From contig NZ_BPQX01000020.1 of NCBI RefSeq assembly GCF_022179525.1, positions 41,201 to 105,200 of the forward strand: a DNA stretch of 64,000 bases. The letters run 5' to 3'. Origin of the DNA: Methylobacterium persicinum. Its GTDB lineage: Bacteria; Pseudomonadota; Alphaproteobacteria; Rhizobiales; Beijerinckiaceae. The position numbers and the translations under genes are program-made. Below the pieces are notes generated by a model, which made no database searches, had not been told where the DNA came from, and saw only the letters and a program-made list of their open reading frames with translations. Shown here one piece after another: positions 6,973 to 17,249 of the stretch (position 1 is its first letter; each line of letters starts with the position of its first letter).

Positions 6973-9225
6973 TCAAAGCAGCTTGTCGATGGTAATCGGC
7001 ATGTCACGGACGCGCTTGCCGGTGGCGTGGAAGACGGCGTTGGCGATGGCCGCCGCCGTTCCCACGATGCCGATCTCGCCGACACCCTTCACGCCCAGCG
7101 GGTTGGCCTTGTCCTCCTCGTCCACGAAGATCACGTCGAGGTCGTGGATGTCGGCATGCGCCGGCACGTGGTACTCGCCGAGGTTCCGGTTCATGAACCG
7201 GCCGAGCTGGTGGTCCAGCATCGATTCCTCATGGAGCGCCGAGCCGATCCCCATCACGGTGGCGCCGATGATCTGGCTCCGAGCCGTCTTGGGGTTGAGG
7301 ATCTTGCCCGCGGCAATGGCCGAGACCACCCGCGTCACCCGCACCTGGCCCAGTTCCTCGTCGACCTTCACCTCCACGAACACCGCTTGGTGGGTGAAGC
7401 ACTCGAACTCCTTGGCGAAGTCCGAATCCGGCCCCGCCTCCCCGATCACCTCGATCCGGTCATGGCCCCCGGCCTTCATCGCATCCGCGATGGCGACCGA
7501 GCGGGACGGATCGTCGGCGAGCGCGATGCGCCCGTTCGAGAAGACCACGCGCTCGAAATCGGCGTTGGCGAGGGGCGAATCGTCCATCTGCCGGGCCAGC
7601 ACGAAGACCTGCGCCGCGATCTCCCGGCACGCCTTCATCGCCGCCGTGCCTGAGGACGCCGCCGTCCACGAGCCGCCGGCCACGGGGGCCTCGGCGAGGG
7701 AGGTGTCGCCGAGCTTCGTCGTCACGTCCTCCATCGACAGGCCCAGCGTGTCGGCGCCGATCTGCGTGAGGATCGTGTAGGTGCCGGTGCCGATGTCGCC
7801 GGTGGAGTTGCCGAGTTCGAGCTTGCCGTCGCTGGTGAGCACCGCGCGCACCTTGGACGGCATCATCAGTGCCTCCCAGATGCCCGAGGCGACGCCCCAG
7901 CCGACGAGTTCGCGCCCGTCCCGCATGGACCGGGGCTCGGCGTTGCGCTTGGCCCAGCCGAAGCGGGCCGCGCCCTCCTCGAAGCAGGATTTCAGCGCCT
8001 TCGAGCCGAAGGGCTTGTCCTCGATGGGCTCCCGGTCGGTGTAGTTGATGAGCCGCAGCTCGATCGGGTCCTTGCCGAGGTCCCGGGCCAGTTCGTCCAT
8101 CGCGCTCTCGAGGGCGAACAGGCCGGAGACGGCGCCGGGCGCCCGCATGTCGCCGGGCGTCGCCGTGTCGATCTTGGCGAGCTTGTAGGTGAGCTTGACG
8201 TTGTCGCAGGCGTAGAGCGTGCCCGACCAGTTGACGATGTTCTCCTGGTAATCCTCGTAGTGCGAGGTGCCGTGAACGGCATCGTGCCGGAGGGCCTGGA
8301 GGGCACCGTCCTGGCCCGCCCCGAGGGAGACGGTCTGCACCGCCTCGGCCCGGTAGGTGAAGCTCCACATCTGCTCACGGGTCAGGACGATCCGCACCGA
8401 GCGGTTCAGGTCCCGGGCGGCCAGCATCGCCAGGAAGGCCTGGAACTGCGGACGCAAGCCCGAGCCGAAGCCGCCACCGAGATAGGGGTTGAGCACCCGC
8501 ACCTGCTCCGGCTTCAGGCCGAAGGCGCCGGTGAGGTATTGCTGCGTGTTCGAGACACCCTGCACCTTGTCGTAGACGGTGTAGTGGCCGTCCGCCTCGA
8601 CCACGACGGTCGTGGCGTGGGGCTCCATCGGGTTATGGTGCTCGTTGGCCATCCGGTACTGCTGGCGCAGCTTGATGGGCGCCTTGTCGAAGGCTCCGTC
8701 CGCATCACCCCACGGCTCCGGCGGCGGCTTGATGCCGTCGCGCTTCTTGGGCGGGTCGTAGGCCTCGCCGACCAGGGCGTCGATGTCGGTCCTGGGCGTC
8801 TCCGCCTTGTAGCCGACCTTCACCAGGGAGGCGGCGTAGCGGGCCGTCTCGAAATCCTCCGCGAGCACCACCGCCACCGGCTGGCCTGAGAACAGGATGG
8901 TGGCATCGAGCAGCGGCCGGTAGGGCACGCCGGGGGGCGCCACCGCGTCCTGGTAGACCTTCGGGTCCTCGGACATGTCCGGACGGTTCTCGTGGGTGAG
9001 CACCTTGATCACGCCGGGCACCGCTTCGGCCGCGGTGGAATCGATCCCCGTGATCGTGCCCCGGGCGATGGTGCTGGTGACGACGTAGCCGTGGGTGAGG
9101 CCCGGCGCCGAGAACTCGGCGGCGTACTTGGCGAGGCCGGTGACCTTCGCGGGGCCGTCGACGCGGCTGCGGGGGCTGCCGACGTGACGGTCGGTGCCGG
9201 AGGCGGGGCTGATCTGAATGGTCAT
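6973..9225 (-). CDS. paoC: Aldehyde oxidoreductase molybdopterin subunit, PaoC-type
   Basis: Large catalytic subunit (750 aa) of a xanthine-oxidase-family hydroxylase. It would bind molybdenum cofactor and oxidise aldehydes to acids. It opens with the family's VGSPRSRVDGPAKVTGLAKYAAE, contains the GGGFGSG loop, and ends with GVKGVGEIG, whose Glu717 is the catalytic base of the family. Length and partner genes match E. coli PaoABC (about 732 aa for PaoC). It is the last of three tightly spaced genes, 7 bp after the FAD subunit. The dedicated insertion chaperone PaoD/XdhC is not in the window. Confidence 0.88.
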   Translation of the reverse strand: MTIQISPASGTDRHVGSPRSRVDGPAKVTGLAKYAAEFSAPGLTHGYVVTSTIARGTITGIDSTAAEAVPGVIKVLTHENRPDMSEDPKVYQDAVAPPGVPYRPLLDATILFSGQPVAVVLAEDFETARYAASLVKVGYKAETPRTDIDALVGEAYDPPKKRDGIKPPPEPWGDADGAFDKAPIKLRQQYRMANEHHNPMEPHATTVVVEADGHYTVYDKVQGVSNTQQYLTGAFGLKPEQVRVLNPYLGGGFGSGLRPQFQAFLAMLAARDLNRSVRIVLTREQMWSFTYRAEAVQTVSLGAGQDGALQALRHDAVHGTSHYEDYQENIVNWSGTLYACDNVKLTYKLAKIDTATPGDMRAPGAVSGLFALESAMDELARDLGKDPIELRLINYTDREPIEDKPFGSKALKSCFEEGAARFGWAKRNAEPRSMRDGRELVGWGVASGIWEALMMPSKVRAVLTSDGKLELGNSTGDIGTGTYTILTQIGADTLGLSMEDVTTKLGDTSLAEAPVAGGSWTAASSGTAAMKACREIAAQVFVLARQMDDSPLANADFERVVFSNGRIALADDPSRSVAIADAMKAGGHDRIEVIGEAGPDSDFAKEFECFTHQAVFVEVKVDEELGQVRVTRVVSAIAAGKILNPKTARSQIIGATVMGIGSALHEESMLDHQLGRFMNRNLGEYHVPAHADIHDLDVIFVDEEDKANPLGVKGVGEIGIVGTAAAIANAVFHATGKRVRDMPITIDKLL

Positions 9226-9232
9226 CGGGACC

Positions 9233-10240
9233 TCACTGGATGCGCTTGTCGCTGAGCGACTGGGGCGTGCCCGCGGCGGCCTGTTCGAGGCCGCGCACGA
9301 TGGCGCGCCGGGCGAGTTCGATCTTGAAGCCGTTCTCGGACTGGGGCTTCGCCTCGGCCACGATCAGGTCCGCCGCCTTGGCGAAGGTCTCCCGGGTGGC
9401 GGGCTTGCCGGCGAGCAGCGCCTCGGCCTCGGCGTTGCGCCAGGGCTTGTGGGCGACGCCGCCGAGGGCGAGGCGGGCGGTCTTAATGCTGTCGCCGTCG
9501 AGTTCGAGGGCGGCGGCCACCGAGACCAGGGCGAAGGCGTAGGAGAGCCGGTCACGCAGCTTCAGGTAGGTGTAGTTCTGCGAAAAACCCTGCTCCGGCA
9601 GGTCGACGGCGACGACGATCTCGCCGGGCTTGAGGGTCGTGTCCTTCTCCGGCTCGTTCCCCGGCAGGCGGTGGAACTCGGCGAAGGGGATCGACCGCTC
9701 GCCGTCCGGCCCGTTCACCTGCACGACCGCGTCGAGGGCGCTGAGCGCCACGCACATGTCGGACGGGTGGGTGGCGATGCACTTGTCGCTGGTGCCGAAG
9801 ATCGCGTGGATGCGGTTCACGCCGCCGATCGCCGGGCAGCCCGATCCGGGTTCGCGCTTGTTGCAGGGCGTGCCCGCGTCATAGAAGTAGTAGCATCGGG
9901 TGCGCTGGAGCAGGTTGCCGCCAGTCGTCGCGGCGTTGCGCAGCTGAGCCGAGGCCCCGGCCAGGATCGCGTTGCGCAGGAGCGGGTAACGCTCCGCGAC
10001 GCGGGAATCGTAGGCGACGGCGGCGTTGGTGGCGAGCGCCCCGAGGCGCAGGCCGCCATCCTTCTCCTCGATGCCCTTGAGGGGCAGGTGGGTGATGTCG
10101 ATCAGCCGGCCCGGCTTCTCGACCTCGTACTTCATCAGATCGAGGAGGTTGGTGCCGCCTGCGATGAAGCGGGCCCCGGCCCCGAAGGCGCCGACCGCCT
10201 CCGCCACCGTGCCGGCACGGACGTATTCGAAGCGGTTCAT
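9233..10240 (-). CDS. paoB: Aldehyde oxidoreductase FAD subunit, PaoB-type
   Basis: FAD-binding middle subunit, 335 residues. [12 protein letters not shown] (26-37) is the flavin-binding loop. An extra four-cysteine cluster (Cys116, Cys126, Cys135, Cys154, in [24 protein letters not shown] and [10 protein letters not shown]) matches the additional [4Fe-4S] insertion of PaoB, which distinguishes this group from ordinary xanthine dehydrogenase. The ORF runs on to 10921, but the true ATG at 10240 overlaps the stop of the 2Fe-2S subunit by four bases (ATGA), indicating translational coupling. Confidence 0.9.
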   Translation of the reverse strand: MNRFEYVRAGTVAEAVGAFGAGARFIAGGTNLLDLMKYEVEKPGRLIDITHLPLKGIEEKDGGLRLGALATNAAVAYDSRVAERYPLLRNAILAGASAQLRNAATTGGNLLQRTRCYYFYDAGTPCNKREPGSGCPAIGGVNRIHAIFGTSDKCIATHPSDMCVALSALDAVVQVNGPDGERSIPFAEFHRLPGNEPEKDTTLKPGEIVVAVDLPEQGFSQNYTYLKLRDRLSYAFALVSVAAALELDGDSIKTARLALGGVAHKPWRNAEAEALLAGKPATRETFAKAADLIVAEAKPQSENGFKIELARRAIVRGLEQAAAGTPQSLSDKRIQ

Positions 10241-10764
10241 CGGGCACCCCCGTGCTGCATCACATCCTCGATGGCATCGACGATGTTGGTGTAGGCGCCG
10301 CAACGGCAGATGTTGCCGCTCATGGCCTCGCGGATCTCGTCCCGGCTGTGGGCGTGGCCTTCGCTCATCATGCCGACGGCGGAGCAGAGCTGTCCCGGCG
10401 TGCAGTAGCCGCACTGGAACGCGTCGTGCTCGATGAAGGCTTCCTGGATCGGGTGCAGGTTGTTGCTGCCCTTCCGTTCGCCGAGGCTCGCCAAGCCCTC
10501 GACGGTGGTGATCTCGGCCCCGTCCTTCATCACCGCGAGGGTGAGGCAGGCATTCACCCGGGTGCCGTCCACCAGCACGGTGCAGGCGCCGCACTGGCCG
10601 TGGTCGCAGCCCTTCTTGGTACCGGTGAGGTCGAGGCGCTCGCGCAGGAGGTCGAGGAGAGTCGTCCAGGGGGCGACCTGAAGCTCCCGGCGCTGGCCGT
10701 TGATGGTAAGCGTGATGCCGATAGGCGTATCCGCCGAGACCGGCGGACTCTGTTCGAGCAGCAT
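10237..10764 (-). CDS. paoA: Aldehyde oxidoreductase 2Fe-2S subunit, PaoA-type
   Basis: Electron-transfer subunit with two [2Fe-2S] clusters: plant-ferredoxin set Cys53, Cys58, Cys61, Cys73 and helical set Cys118, Cys121, Cys153, Cys155 ([18 protein letters not shown]). It closely resembles E. coli PaoA but shows no twin-arginine signal, so the complex is predicted to be cytoplasmic. I placed the start at ATG 10764 ([10 protein letters not shown]). The Shine-Dalgarno there is weak and the frame is open to a TTG at 10836, so the N-terminus is uncertain by about 24 residues. Confidence 0.87.
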   Translation of the reverse strand: MLLEQSPPVSADTPIGITLTINGQRRELQVAPWTTLLDLLRERLDLTGTKKGCDHGQCGACTVLVDGTRVNACLTLAVMKDGAEITTVEGLASLGERKGSNNLHPIQEAFIEHDAFQCGYCTPGQLCSAVGMMSEGHAHSRDEIREAMSGNICRCGAYTNIVDAIEDVMQHGGAR

Positions 10765-10936
10765 GGCGTCGTCCGCGAAAGGGGCCGGCAGGGCCGGCGG
10801 GAATGATCGGGCACCGGCCGCAGCGGCGATGCGCAACGCGACGGCCCGTGGGCGCCGTCGATAACCATTCCAAACTGTCCCTGTTCCGGGAATTCAAACC
10901 CTGCGACCGAAGGGACCCCACCTAGTACGGGGCGGC

Positions 10937-11983
10937 CTAGCCCCCGGTGACGCTCATGTGCCGCGGCACGGCGGCGGGGCGCTGGCGGGCGATGACGAAA
11001 TCATGCCCCTTGGGCTTGCGCGAGATCGCCTCCTCCACCGCCCGGGCGAGGACGGCGTCGTCCCCAGTCGCCCGCAGGACGGCCCGCAGATCCGCCGAAT
11101 CCTCCTGCCCCAGGCAGAGGTAAAGCTGGCCGGTGCAGGTCAGGCGCACCCGATTGCAGCTCTCGCAGAAATTGTGCGTCAGGGGCGTGATGAAACCGAG
11201 CCGACCCCCGGTCTCCTCGACGCGCACGTAGCGGGCCGGGCCGCCCGTGCGGTCGGGCAGGTTCGTGAGGGTGTAGCGGCTCTCCAGGCGCTGGCGCACC
11301 ACCGAGAGGGGCAGGAACTGGTCGGTCCGGTCGGCCTCGATCTCGCCGAGCGGCATCACCTCGATCAGGGTCATGTCCATGCCGAGGCCGTGGGCCCAGG
11401 CGATCATGTCCGGAATCTCATCGCCGTTGACGTCCCGCAGGGCGACGGCGTTGATCTTCACCTGCATCCCCGCCGCCCGGGCAGCCTCGATCCCGCCGAG
11501 CACCACCGGCAGGTCGCCCCGGCGGGTGATGTCCTTGAACTTGGCCGCATCGAGGGTGTCGAGGGAGACGTTAATGCGCTTCACGCCGAGCGAGGCCAGC
11601 TCCGGCGCGAACCGGGCGAGCTGGGTACCGTTGGTGGTGAGCGTCAGCTCCTTCAGGGCCCCCGAATCGAGATGCCGCGAGAGCCGCCGGAACAGGTGCA
11701 TGATGTCCCGCCGGACCAGGGGCTCGCCGCCAGTGATGCGGAGCTTCCTCACCCCGCGGGCGATGAACACGCCGCAGAGACGGTCGAGCTCTTCCAGGCT
11801 GAGCAGATCGCGCTTGGGCAGGAACTGCATGGTCTCGGACATGCAGTAGGCGCAACGCAGGTCGCACCGATCCGTCACCGAGATGCGCAGATAGGAGATC
11901 GCCCGCTGGAACGGGTCGATCAGTGGCGCCGGTCCCGTGCCGTGCGGCGGAACGGTCGGCGGAAGGGAGATGGCATCGGACAT
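10937..11983 (-). CDS. moaA: GTP 3',8-cyclase MoaA
   Basis: Radical-SAM enzyme for the first step of molybdenum cofactor synthesis, making 3',8-cH2GTP with MoaC downstream. The 348-residue protein has the N-terminal cluster Cys40-x3-Cys44-x2-Cys47 and the C-terminal cluster Cys273-x2-Cys276-x13-Cys290 ([13 protein letters not shown]), and ends in the essential Gly-Gly (MSVTGG). ATG 11983 was preferred over upstream extension because the longer N-terminus would overlap the divergent DUF971 gene. It lies just upstream of a molybdenum-enzyme operon on the same strand (172 bp gap), an apt functional pairing. Confidence 0.93.
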   Translation of the reverse strand: MSDAISLPPTVPPHGTGPAPLIDPFQRAISYLRISVTDRCDLRCAYCMSETMQFLPKRDLLSLEELDRLCGVFIARGVRKLRITGGEPLVRRDIMHLFRRLSRHLDSGALKELTLTTNGTQLARFAPELASLGVKRINVSLDTLDAAKFKDITRRGDLPVVLGGIEAARAAGMQVKINAVALRDVNGDEIPDMIAWAHGLGMDMTLIEVMPLGEIEADRTDQFLPLSVVRQRLESRYTLTNLPDRTGGPARYVRVEETGGRLGFITPLTHNFCESCNRVRLTCTGQLYLCLGQEDSADLRAVLRATGDDAVLARAVEEAISRKPKGHDFVIARQRPAAVPRHMSVTGG

Positions 11984-12065
11984 CAGTCGGGATATGATGG
12001 GAGGAACGCCCAGGGGCAAGCGCGCCCAGTGAGCGCAACCCCCGATTGGCCTGAAGGTGTGACCG

Positions 12066-12491
12066 TTGAACCCATCACCGGACCAAGAGTTCTGGCCGAC
12101 CGAGCTTCGCCTGTCGCCGGACAAGAAAATCCTGACCGTCGCCTTCGATGACGGGACGCGCTTCACGCTCCCGGCGGAATACCTGCGGGTGTCGAGCCCC
12201 TCGGCGGAGGTGCAGGGTCATTCCCCCGCCGAGCGCAAGGTGATCGGCGGCAAGCGCAACGTGGCGATCCTGGCGGTGGAGCCCGTGGGCAACTACGCGG
12301 TGAAGCTCGCCTTCGACGACATGCACGATACCGGCCTGTTCGGCTGGGGCTATCTTCACGAGCTCGGCCGCAACTACGTCCGGCGGTGGGAGACCTACCT
12401 CGGCGAGCTCGCCGCCCGCGGTCTCGACCGGGATACGATGGCGCCGGCCAAGTCGGGCGGCTGCGGCTCGGGCTCCTGCGGCTGCCACTGA
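12066..12491 (+). CDS. DUF971 (GBBH-like N-terminal domain) protein
   Basis: A 141-residue protein with the DUF971 fold seen in the N-terminal domain of gamma-butyrobetaine hydroxylases and in proteins tied to Fe-S cluster carriers: [52 protein letters not shown]. The C-terminus [11 protein letters not shown] is cysteine-rich and could bind metal or an Fe-S cluster. The start is TTG at 12066, with AAGGTG upstream. It diverges from moaA across 82 bp, so the two may share a regulatory region. Confidence 0.8.
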   Translation: MNPSPDQEFWPTELRLSPDKKILTVAFDDGTRFTLPAEYLRVSSPSAEVQGHSPAERKVIGGKRNVAILAVEPVGNYAVKLAFDDMHDTGLFGWGYLHELGRNYVRRWETYLGELAARGLDRDTMAPAKSGGCGSGSCGCH

Positions 12492-12520
12492 GATCGTGCG
12501 TCCCTGATCGTCGCTGACCC

Positions 12521-12613
12521 CGTCATTGCGAGCGCAGCGAAGCAATCTAGGGATCCGCCTCGTCCTGGGGCGTCCCGCTGCCCTGGGTTGCTTCGCTTTC
12601 GCTCGCAATGACG
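12521..12613. repeat. Palindromic repeat family 1, copy 1
   Basis: Imperfect palindrome of 93 bp with ends CGTCATTGCGAGCG and CGCTCGCAATGACG, exact complements. The inner arms AGCGAAGCAA / TTGCTTCGCT also pair. Other copies: 18390, 27150, 49315, 58481, and a deleted remnant at 27039. Confidence 0.85.
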
Positions 12614-12654
12614 GCTCGGATTCACGGTGAGGGTGCCCAGCCCCACCCTTCCCC

Positions 12655-12798
12655 CTCATCCTGAGGTGACCGCGTCAGCGGGCCTCGAAGGCCTCATCCT
12701 GAGGTGACCGCGTCAGCGGGCCTCGAAGGAGGGCTCCAGAAGGCTCCGCGATCCCTGGAGCCCTCCTTCGAGGCTGCTTCGCAGCACCTCAGGATGAG
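12655..12798. repeat. Palindromic repeat family 2, copy A with partial tandem duplication
   Basis: Full 106-bp copy at 12693-12798 with termini CTCATCCTGAG and CTCAGGATGAG and inner arms around GGAGGGCTCCAG / CTGGAGCCCTCC. The first 38 bases occur once more directly upstream (12655-12692) with a single end difference. Other copies: 29210 (inside a gene) and 52952. Confidence 0.85.
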
Positions 12799-12859
12799 GG
12801 GGGAGGAAGGGAACGGCGGTCAGAAACCAGTCCCGCTTGGCTCCGGGAAAACCCCGGCC

Positions 12860-15800
12860 CTACTCGTCCTCCCCGCCCTCCCCACCCAGGGACCATTCCT
12901 TCACCCGGGCGAGGTGATCGTAGGGCCCGGCGCGGTTGGCGTGCTGCGGATAGGGGCGCGCGATGTAGGCGGCCTCGCCCGTCAGAAAGCGGCCGATCAG
13001 GCCGCGCAGGCGCTCGGCGTGCTCGACCACGATCGCCTCGACGCTGCGCTCCTCCCCCCGGCCGGGCTTGACCGGGATCGGGACGAAGGCCTTCCGCCCC
13101 CCCGAGGCGTGGACATAGAGCAGGTCCGGCGTCGCCTTGGCCGCCGGCAGGTCCCGGAAGGCGCCGTGCATCAGCATCGCCGCCTCCAGGGTCAGCTGGG
13201 GTGAGAAGCCGGTGAAGATCTCCTTGGCGCTCGGCACCCGGCCCGTCTTGAAGTCGACGATGCAGGCGGTCCCGTCCGGGCGCAGCTCGATCCGGTCGGC
13301 CCGGGCGCGCAGGGTGAAGGTCTCCCGTCCCATCGGGATCGCCCAGCGGCCCGAGACCTCCGCATGCACACGCCGGAGGCCGGGGCGGCGGTCGGCTTCC
13401 CACGGGAGATACGCTTGGGCCATTCGGGCATAGCGCGGCCACCATTCCGCGAAGAGGCTGGGATAGGTGTCGCTGATCGGCGCGAAGGCCGCGACGGCGA
13501 TCTGGTACAGCCGCTCCTCCGCCTGGGCCGGTAGACCCTGCGGGTAGGCGGTGGTGAACTCGGAGAAGACCCGGTGGACCAGAGAGCCCCGCTCCCCCGC
13601 CCCCGGAAGGGCGGCCAGCGGCTCCAGGGGATCGAGCCCCAGCACGTGCCGGGCGAAGATCGCGTAGGGGTCGCGGACGAGGGTCTCGATCTCGGTGACG
13701 CTGAGGGTGCGGGGGAACAGGGCCGGATCGGGCTTCGGTGCGGGCCGCCTCAGCCGGGGCTGCGGCGGGGCGGTATCGAGGGCGGCGGCGAGCCCGGCGA
13801 GGCGGCGGCCGGCGGTGAGGGCCGTGCTCCAGGCCTCCTCGCCCGCGAAGGCCCGCATCCGCTGGATCAGCCGCGAGGGCACCGTGGGCGCCCCGTCCCG
13901 CTTGAGGGCGCGGGTGATCACCGCGTCCCGGCAGCCCAGCGCCTCGGTGAAATCGTGGGCCATCTGGCCGATCCGTCGCTCGGGCGGATCGAGGCCGATC
14001 CGCTCCCGCATCGGGCGGTTGAGGAAGGCGTCGGTGACGGTGCGCACCGGCCAGACGCCCTCGTCGAGGCCGCCGACGACGATCCGGTCGGCCTGGAGCA
14101 GCCGCGCCTCGATCAGCCCGAGGATGCGCAGGCGCGGATGGGGCGAGGGCCCCGAGCACGCGACCTTCCGCTCCCGGGCGAGGGCCGTGAAGAAGCTCGG
14201 ATAGTCGTCGAACCGGCCCGCCATGCCGCCGGGCTCGGCCATCTCCAGGTCGTCGAACAGGGTGTCGAGGCAGGCGAGCGACCCATCGGCCTCCGGCGGC
14301 TCCGCATCCTCCGGGCCGGCGATCAGCGCCTCGCAGGCGAGGCGGTGCCCGGCGGCGGCACCCACCAGATCGCAGCCCTCGCTCCCCGCCGGCCCGGGGA
14401 ACTCCGCGAATGCCGCCTCGATCCGGTCGAGGACCAGGGCGGCCAGTTCCCAGTCGATCGCCTTGAGGCGCCGCTCGGCCCGGGGGGCGCGGCGGTCCTG
14501 GTCCTCCCCCGCTTGGCGGGCGGCCAGGGCGAAGCGCAGCCCGGCGAGGCTCGGGGCCGGGGCCGGGCCGCGCAGGAGGCCGATCTCCAGGGCGGCGGCG
14601 CCCCGGACCAGGTCGCCGCGGGTCATGCCGAGGCGGACCATCGGGTGCGAGAGCAGGGCGACGAGCCGCGCCGGGATCGAGTCGGCCTGCCGGTGGACGA
14701 GGTCCGCCGCGAATTCGGCGGCGAGCCGGGCGAGGCGGCCGGCGGGGGAGGCGGCGAGCGCCAGCCCGGCGGAATCCTCCGCGACGATCCCCCAGCGCAG
14801 CAGCTCCACCGCCACGCGGCCCGCGAGCCCCCGGTCGGGGGTGACGAGGAAGGCCGTGGCGCCGGGCACCTCCAGGGTCTCGCGCAGGGCCAGGGCGGCG
14901 ATCAGCGCCTCCTCCCGCTCGTCGGCGGCCTCCACCAGGGCGAGCCCCTCCAGGCCGCGCCGGGCCGTGGCCTCCCGCTCCGCCGGGTTGAGGGCGGACC
15001 ATGCGTCCGTGGTGTCGGCGGGCCGCAGGACCTGTGAGAGCATCCGGGCCCGGGCGATCCGGCCCTCGTCGGGGGAGCCCAGGGGCACGATCTCCCCGCG
15101 CTCCATGCCGAGGCCGTGCGGCCCGAGCAGGCGGTGCAGGATCGCCTGCGGATGGCCGTGGGCGACGGTGCGCGCGAAACCCTCGCCGGTCTCGATCCCG
15201 TCCCACCCGGCGGCGTCAAGGTCGAGGTCGAGACCCGGCAGCACCACGGCGCCCCGGGGCAGCTTCGCCACGGCGGCGATGAGCCGGGCGGTGGCGGGCA
15301 CGGAGCCGAGGGAGCCCGCCACGATCACCGGGTCGGGCGGGGCCTTCGCGAGGCGTTCGGCCTCCGCCAGGATCAGGGTGCGGGCCCGGGCCACCGGGTC
15401 GGCGAGGCCGCGCTCGGCAAGGAGGCGGGGCCAGTTCTCGGCGGCGATCTTCACGAAGTCCAGGGTCAGGCCGAAGTAGCGGGAATACTCCGCCTCCACC
15501 GCCCCCGCGATCTCCGACCAGGGCAGGCCCTCGACGGTGAGGGCGTCCATGAGCCCTTCGAGATCCGCCGCCAGCCCCACCGCGTCGGCCGGGGAGGACG
15601 GCACGAGGAACGGCACCTCGGCCTGGAGGGGCAGGAGCGACCGGTCCACGGTCTCGGCCCAGGCGCGCACGAGGCGGGCGAGGATCAGCCGGCGTTCGAG
15701 GGGGGGAATCGGTGCGCTCGCGGGCGCGACGCCGGCGAGGGAGTCGGCCGCGAGGTCGAGTTCGGCCTCATCCGCCTCACCCAACGGTACGGTCCGGGGC

Positions 15801-16009
15801 AGGAGGGCGGCCTCGCCCAGCCGCTCCGCGAGGATCGCCGACAGCGCCCTCGCCGCCCGCCGGGTCGGCAGGTAGATCGAGACCGAGGCCAGCGCGAGGG
15901 GGTCCTGCGCCACCGGGCCGACGAGTTCTCCCGAGAGGAGGGACTCGGCCAGCGTCGGCAGGAACGGAACACCGCGGGTGACGGTGAAGACGGCCGGTCG
16001 GGCGGTCAT
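12860..16009 (-). CDS. addB: Double-strand break repair protein AddB
   Basis: Helicase-nuclease partner of AddA in recombinational repair (1049 aa), which resects DNA ends to recombination hotspots. The N-terminal half is helicase-like without a clear Walker A ([12 protein letters not shown] sits where a P-loop would be), as in alphaproteobacterial AddB. The C-terminal RecB-type nuclease has [11 protein letters not shown], then VDFKTG (918-923, with the catalytic Asp and Lys) and QLTLEA. AddA is not encoded next to it: the downstream neighbour is convergent. It is divergent from hemF. Confidence 0.92.
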   Translation of the reverse strand: MTARPAVFTVTRGVPFLPTLAESLLSGELVGPVAQDPLALASVSIYLPTRRAARALSAILAERLGEAALLPRTVPLGEADEAELDLAADSLAGVAPASAPIPPLERRLILARLVRAWAETVDRSLLPLQAEVPFLVPSSPADAVGLAADLEGLMDALTVEGLPWSEIAGAVEAEYSRYFGLTLDFVKIAAENWPRLLAERGLADPVARARTLILAEAERLAKAPPDPVIVAGSLGSVPATARLIAAVAKLPRGAVVLPGLDLDLDAAGWDGIETGEGFARTVAHGHPQAILHRLLGPHGLGMERGEIVPLGSPDEGRIARARMLSQVLRPADTTDAWSALNPAEREATARRGLEGLALVEAADEREEALIAALALRETLEVPGATAFLVTPDRGLAGRVAVELLRWGIVAEDSAGLALAASPAGRLARLAAEFAADLVHRQADSIPARLVALLSHPMVRLGMTRGDLVRGAAALEIGLLRGPAPAPSLAGLRFALAARQAGEDQDRRAPRAERRLKAIDWELAALVLDRIEAAFAEFPGPAGSEGCDLVGAAAGHRLACEALIAGPEDAEPPEADGSLACLDTLFDDLEMAEPGGMAGRFDDYPSFFTALARERKVACSGPSPHPRLRILGLIEARLLQADRIVVGGLDEGVWPVRTVTDAFLNRPMRERIGLDPPERRIGQMAHDFTEALGCRDAVITRALKRDGAPTVPSRLIQRMRAFAGEEAWSTALTAGRRLAGLAAALDTAPPQPRLRRPAPKPDPALFPRTLSVTEIETLVRDPYAIFARHVLGLDPLEPLAALPGAGERGSLVHRVFSEFTTAYPQGLPAQAEERLYQIAVAAFAPISDTYPSLFAEWWPRYARMAQAYLPWEADRRPGLRRVHAEVSGRWAIPMGRETFTLRARADRIELRPDGTACIVDFKTGRVPSAKEIFTGFSPQLTLEAAMLMHGAFRDLPAAKATPDLLYVHASGGRKAFVPIPVKPGRGEERSVEAIVVEHAERLRGLIGRFLTGEAAYIARPYPQHANRAGPYDHLARVKEWSLGGEGGEDE

Positions 16010-16115
16010 GGGGATCGGGGGGTTTCACACAGTTGCGGGTTCATCCCCTCGCCCCATCCTGCGGGGAGAGGGCTCACCTTATACACGGCCTCGCCGCGGG
16101 AAGCCGACCCATGCC

Positions 16116-16151
16116 GCCGTGCCCTCCCCCCTCCGCGGGGGAGGGCACGGC
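16116..16151. repeat. 15-bp perfect hairpin between addB and hemF
   Basis: GCCGTGCCCTCCCCC, a six-base loop, then the exact complement, ending 47 bp before the hemF ATG. It lies inside the divergent promoter region. It could influence transcription or sit in the hemF leader, or be another dispersed repeat. Confidence 0.5.
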
Positions 16152-16198
16152 GCTGTCCCGGATTGACGCCTGTCCGGCAGGGTGGGAAAGCCATTACC

Positions 16199-17131
16199 AT
16201 GAGTCCGCCCCACGATCCCCGTGCCGCCCTGAGCCTCCCGGCCAGCGAGGCCGACATCGCCGCCATGAAAGCGCAGGCGGCGGCGTGGTTCGCCGAGTTG
16301 CGCGACCGGATCGTCGGCGCCCTCGAAGCCCTCGAGGACGAGGCCGATCTGCCCCTCCACCCGGACGCCCCCCGGGAGCCCGGCCGCTTCGTCCGCACCC
16401 CCTGGGAGCGCACCGACCACAGCGGTGCGCCCGGCGGTGGCGGGGTGATGGCGATGCTGAAGGGCCGGGCGTTCGAGAAGGCCGGCGTCCACATCTCCAC
16501 GGTGCATGGGGAGTTCGCCCCGGAATTCCGCGGGCAGATCCCCGGCTCGGCGGAGGATCCCCGCTTCTTCGCCACCGGCATCTCGCTGATCGCCCACCCC
16601 TGGAACCCGCACGCGCCGACGGTGCACATGAACACCCGGTTCGTGGTGACGACGAAGGCGTGGTTCGGCGGCGGCGCAGACCTCACCCCGGTGCTGGAGC
16701 GGCGCCGCACCCAGGACGACCCGGACAGCCGGCACTTCCATGCCTGCCTGCAGAAGGCCTGCGAGGCTCACGGGGCCGACTACCCCGCGTACAAGGCGTG
16801 GTGCGACGAGTATTTCCACCTGAAGCACCGGAACGAGCCCCGGGGCATCGGCGGCATCTTTTATGACTATCGCTGGACCGGGGAGCCGCAGGCCGACCTC
16901 GCCTTCACCAAGTCCGTCGGCCTCGCCTTCCTCGACGCCTACCCGCCGATCATGCGCGAGAACATCCGCCGGGCCTGGACCGAGGAGGACCGGACCGAGC
17001 AGCAGGTGCGGCGCGGGCGCTACGTGGAGTTCAATTTGCTCTACGACCGGGGGACCATCTTCGGCCTGAGGACCGGCGGCAACGTCGCCTCCATCCTGTC
17101 CTCCATGCCGCCGACCGTGCGGTGGCCGTGA
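16199..17131 (+). CDS. hemF: Oxygen-dependent coproporphyrinogen III oxidase
   Basis: Aerobic haem synthesis: decarboxylates coproporphyrinogen III to protoporphyrinogen IX in the cytoplasm. The 310-residue protein shows the family signatures [22 protein letters not shown] and [19 protein letters not shown] followed by [15 protein letters not shown]. The open frame continues far upstream as the antisense of addB. ATG 16199 ([16 protein letters not shown]) gives the normal family length, with a weak GGTGGGA upstream. Confidence 0.94.
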   Translation: MSPPHDPRAALSLPASEADIAAMKAQAAAWFAELRDRIVGALEALEDEADLPLHPDAPREPGRFVRTPWERTDHSGAPGGGGVMAMLKGRAFEKAGVHISTVHGEFAPEFRGQIPGSAEDPRFFATGISLIAHPWNPHAPTVHMNTRFVVTTKAWFGGGADLTPVLERRRTQDDPDSRHFHACLQKACEAHGADYPAYKAWCDEYFHLKHRNEPRGIGGIFYDYRWTGEPQADLAFTKSVGLAFLDAYPPIMRENIRRAWTEEDRTEQQVRRGRYVEFNLLYDRGTIFGLRTGGNVASILSSMPPTVRWP

Positions 17132-17249
17132 GGGCCGGCACCCACCGTCATCGCGGACCCCTCTCCGTCATCGCGAAAGCAGGGAAGCGATCCCTGGCAG
17201 CGGCGCCGGCGTGCGTCGCTCCGCTCGCCCTCACGGCAATGGGGCCGGC

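Larger units (their letters stand above)
12492..12859. other. Intergenic repeat region between DUF971 and addB
   Basis: 368 bp between convergent genes with no coding signal. It holds one copy of each palindromic repeat family (12521-12613 and 12693-12798) and a partial duplicate of the second (12655-12692). Confidence 0.7.

Noticed and set aside
12789-15206. 805-residue minus-strand open frame overlapping addB in another frame
   Set aside because: Low-complexity Arg/Pro/Gly content; the 1049-residue AddB frame has recognisable nuclease motifs.
15116-16198. Long N-terminal extension of hemF
   Set aside because: It is the antisense of addB; HemF family length and motifs fit the ATG at 16199.
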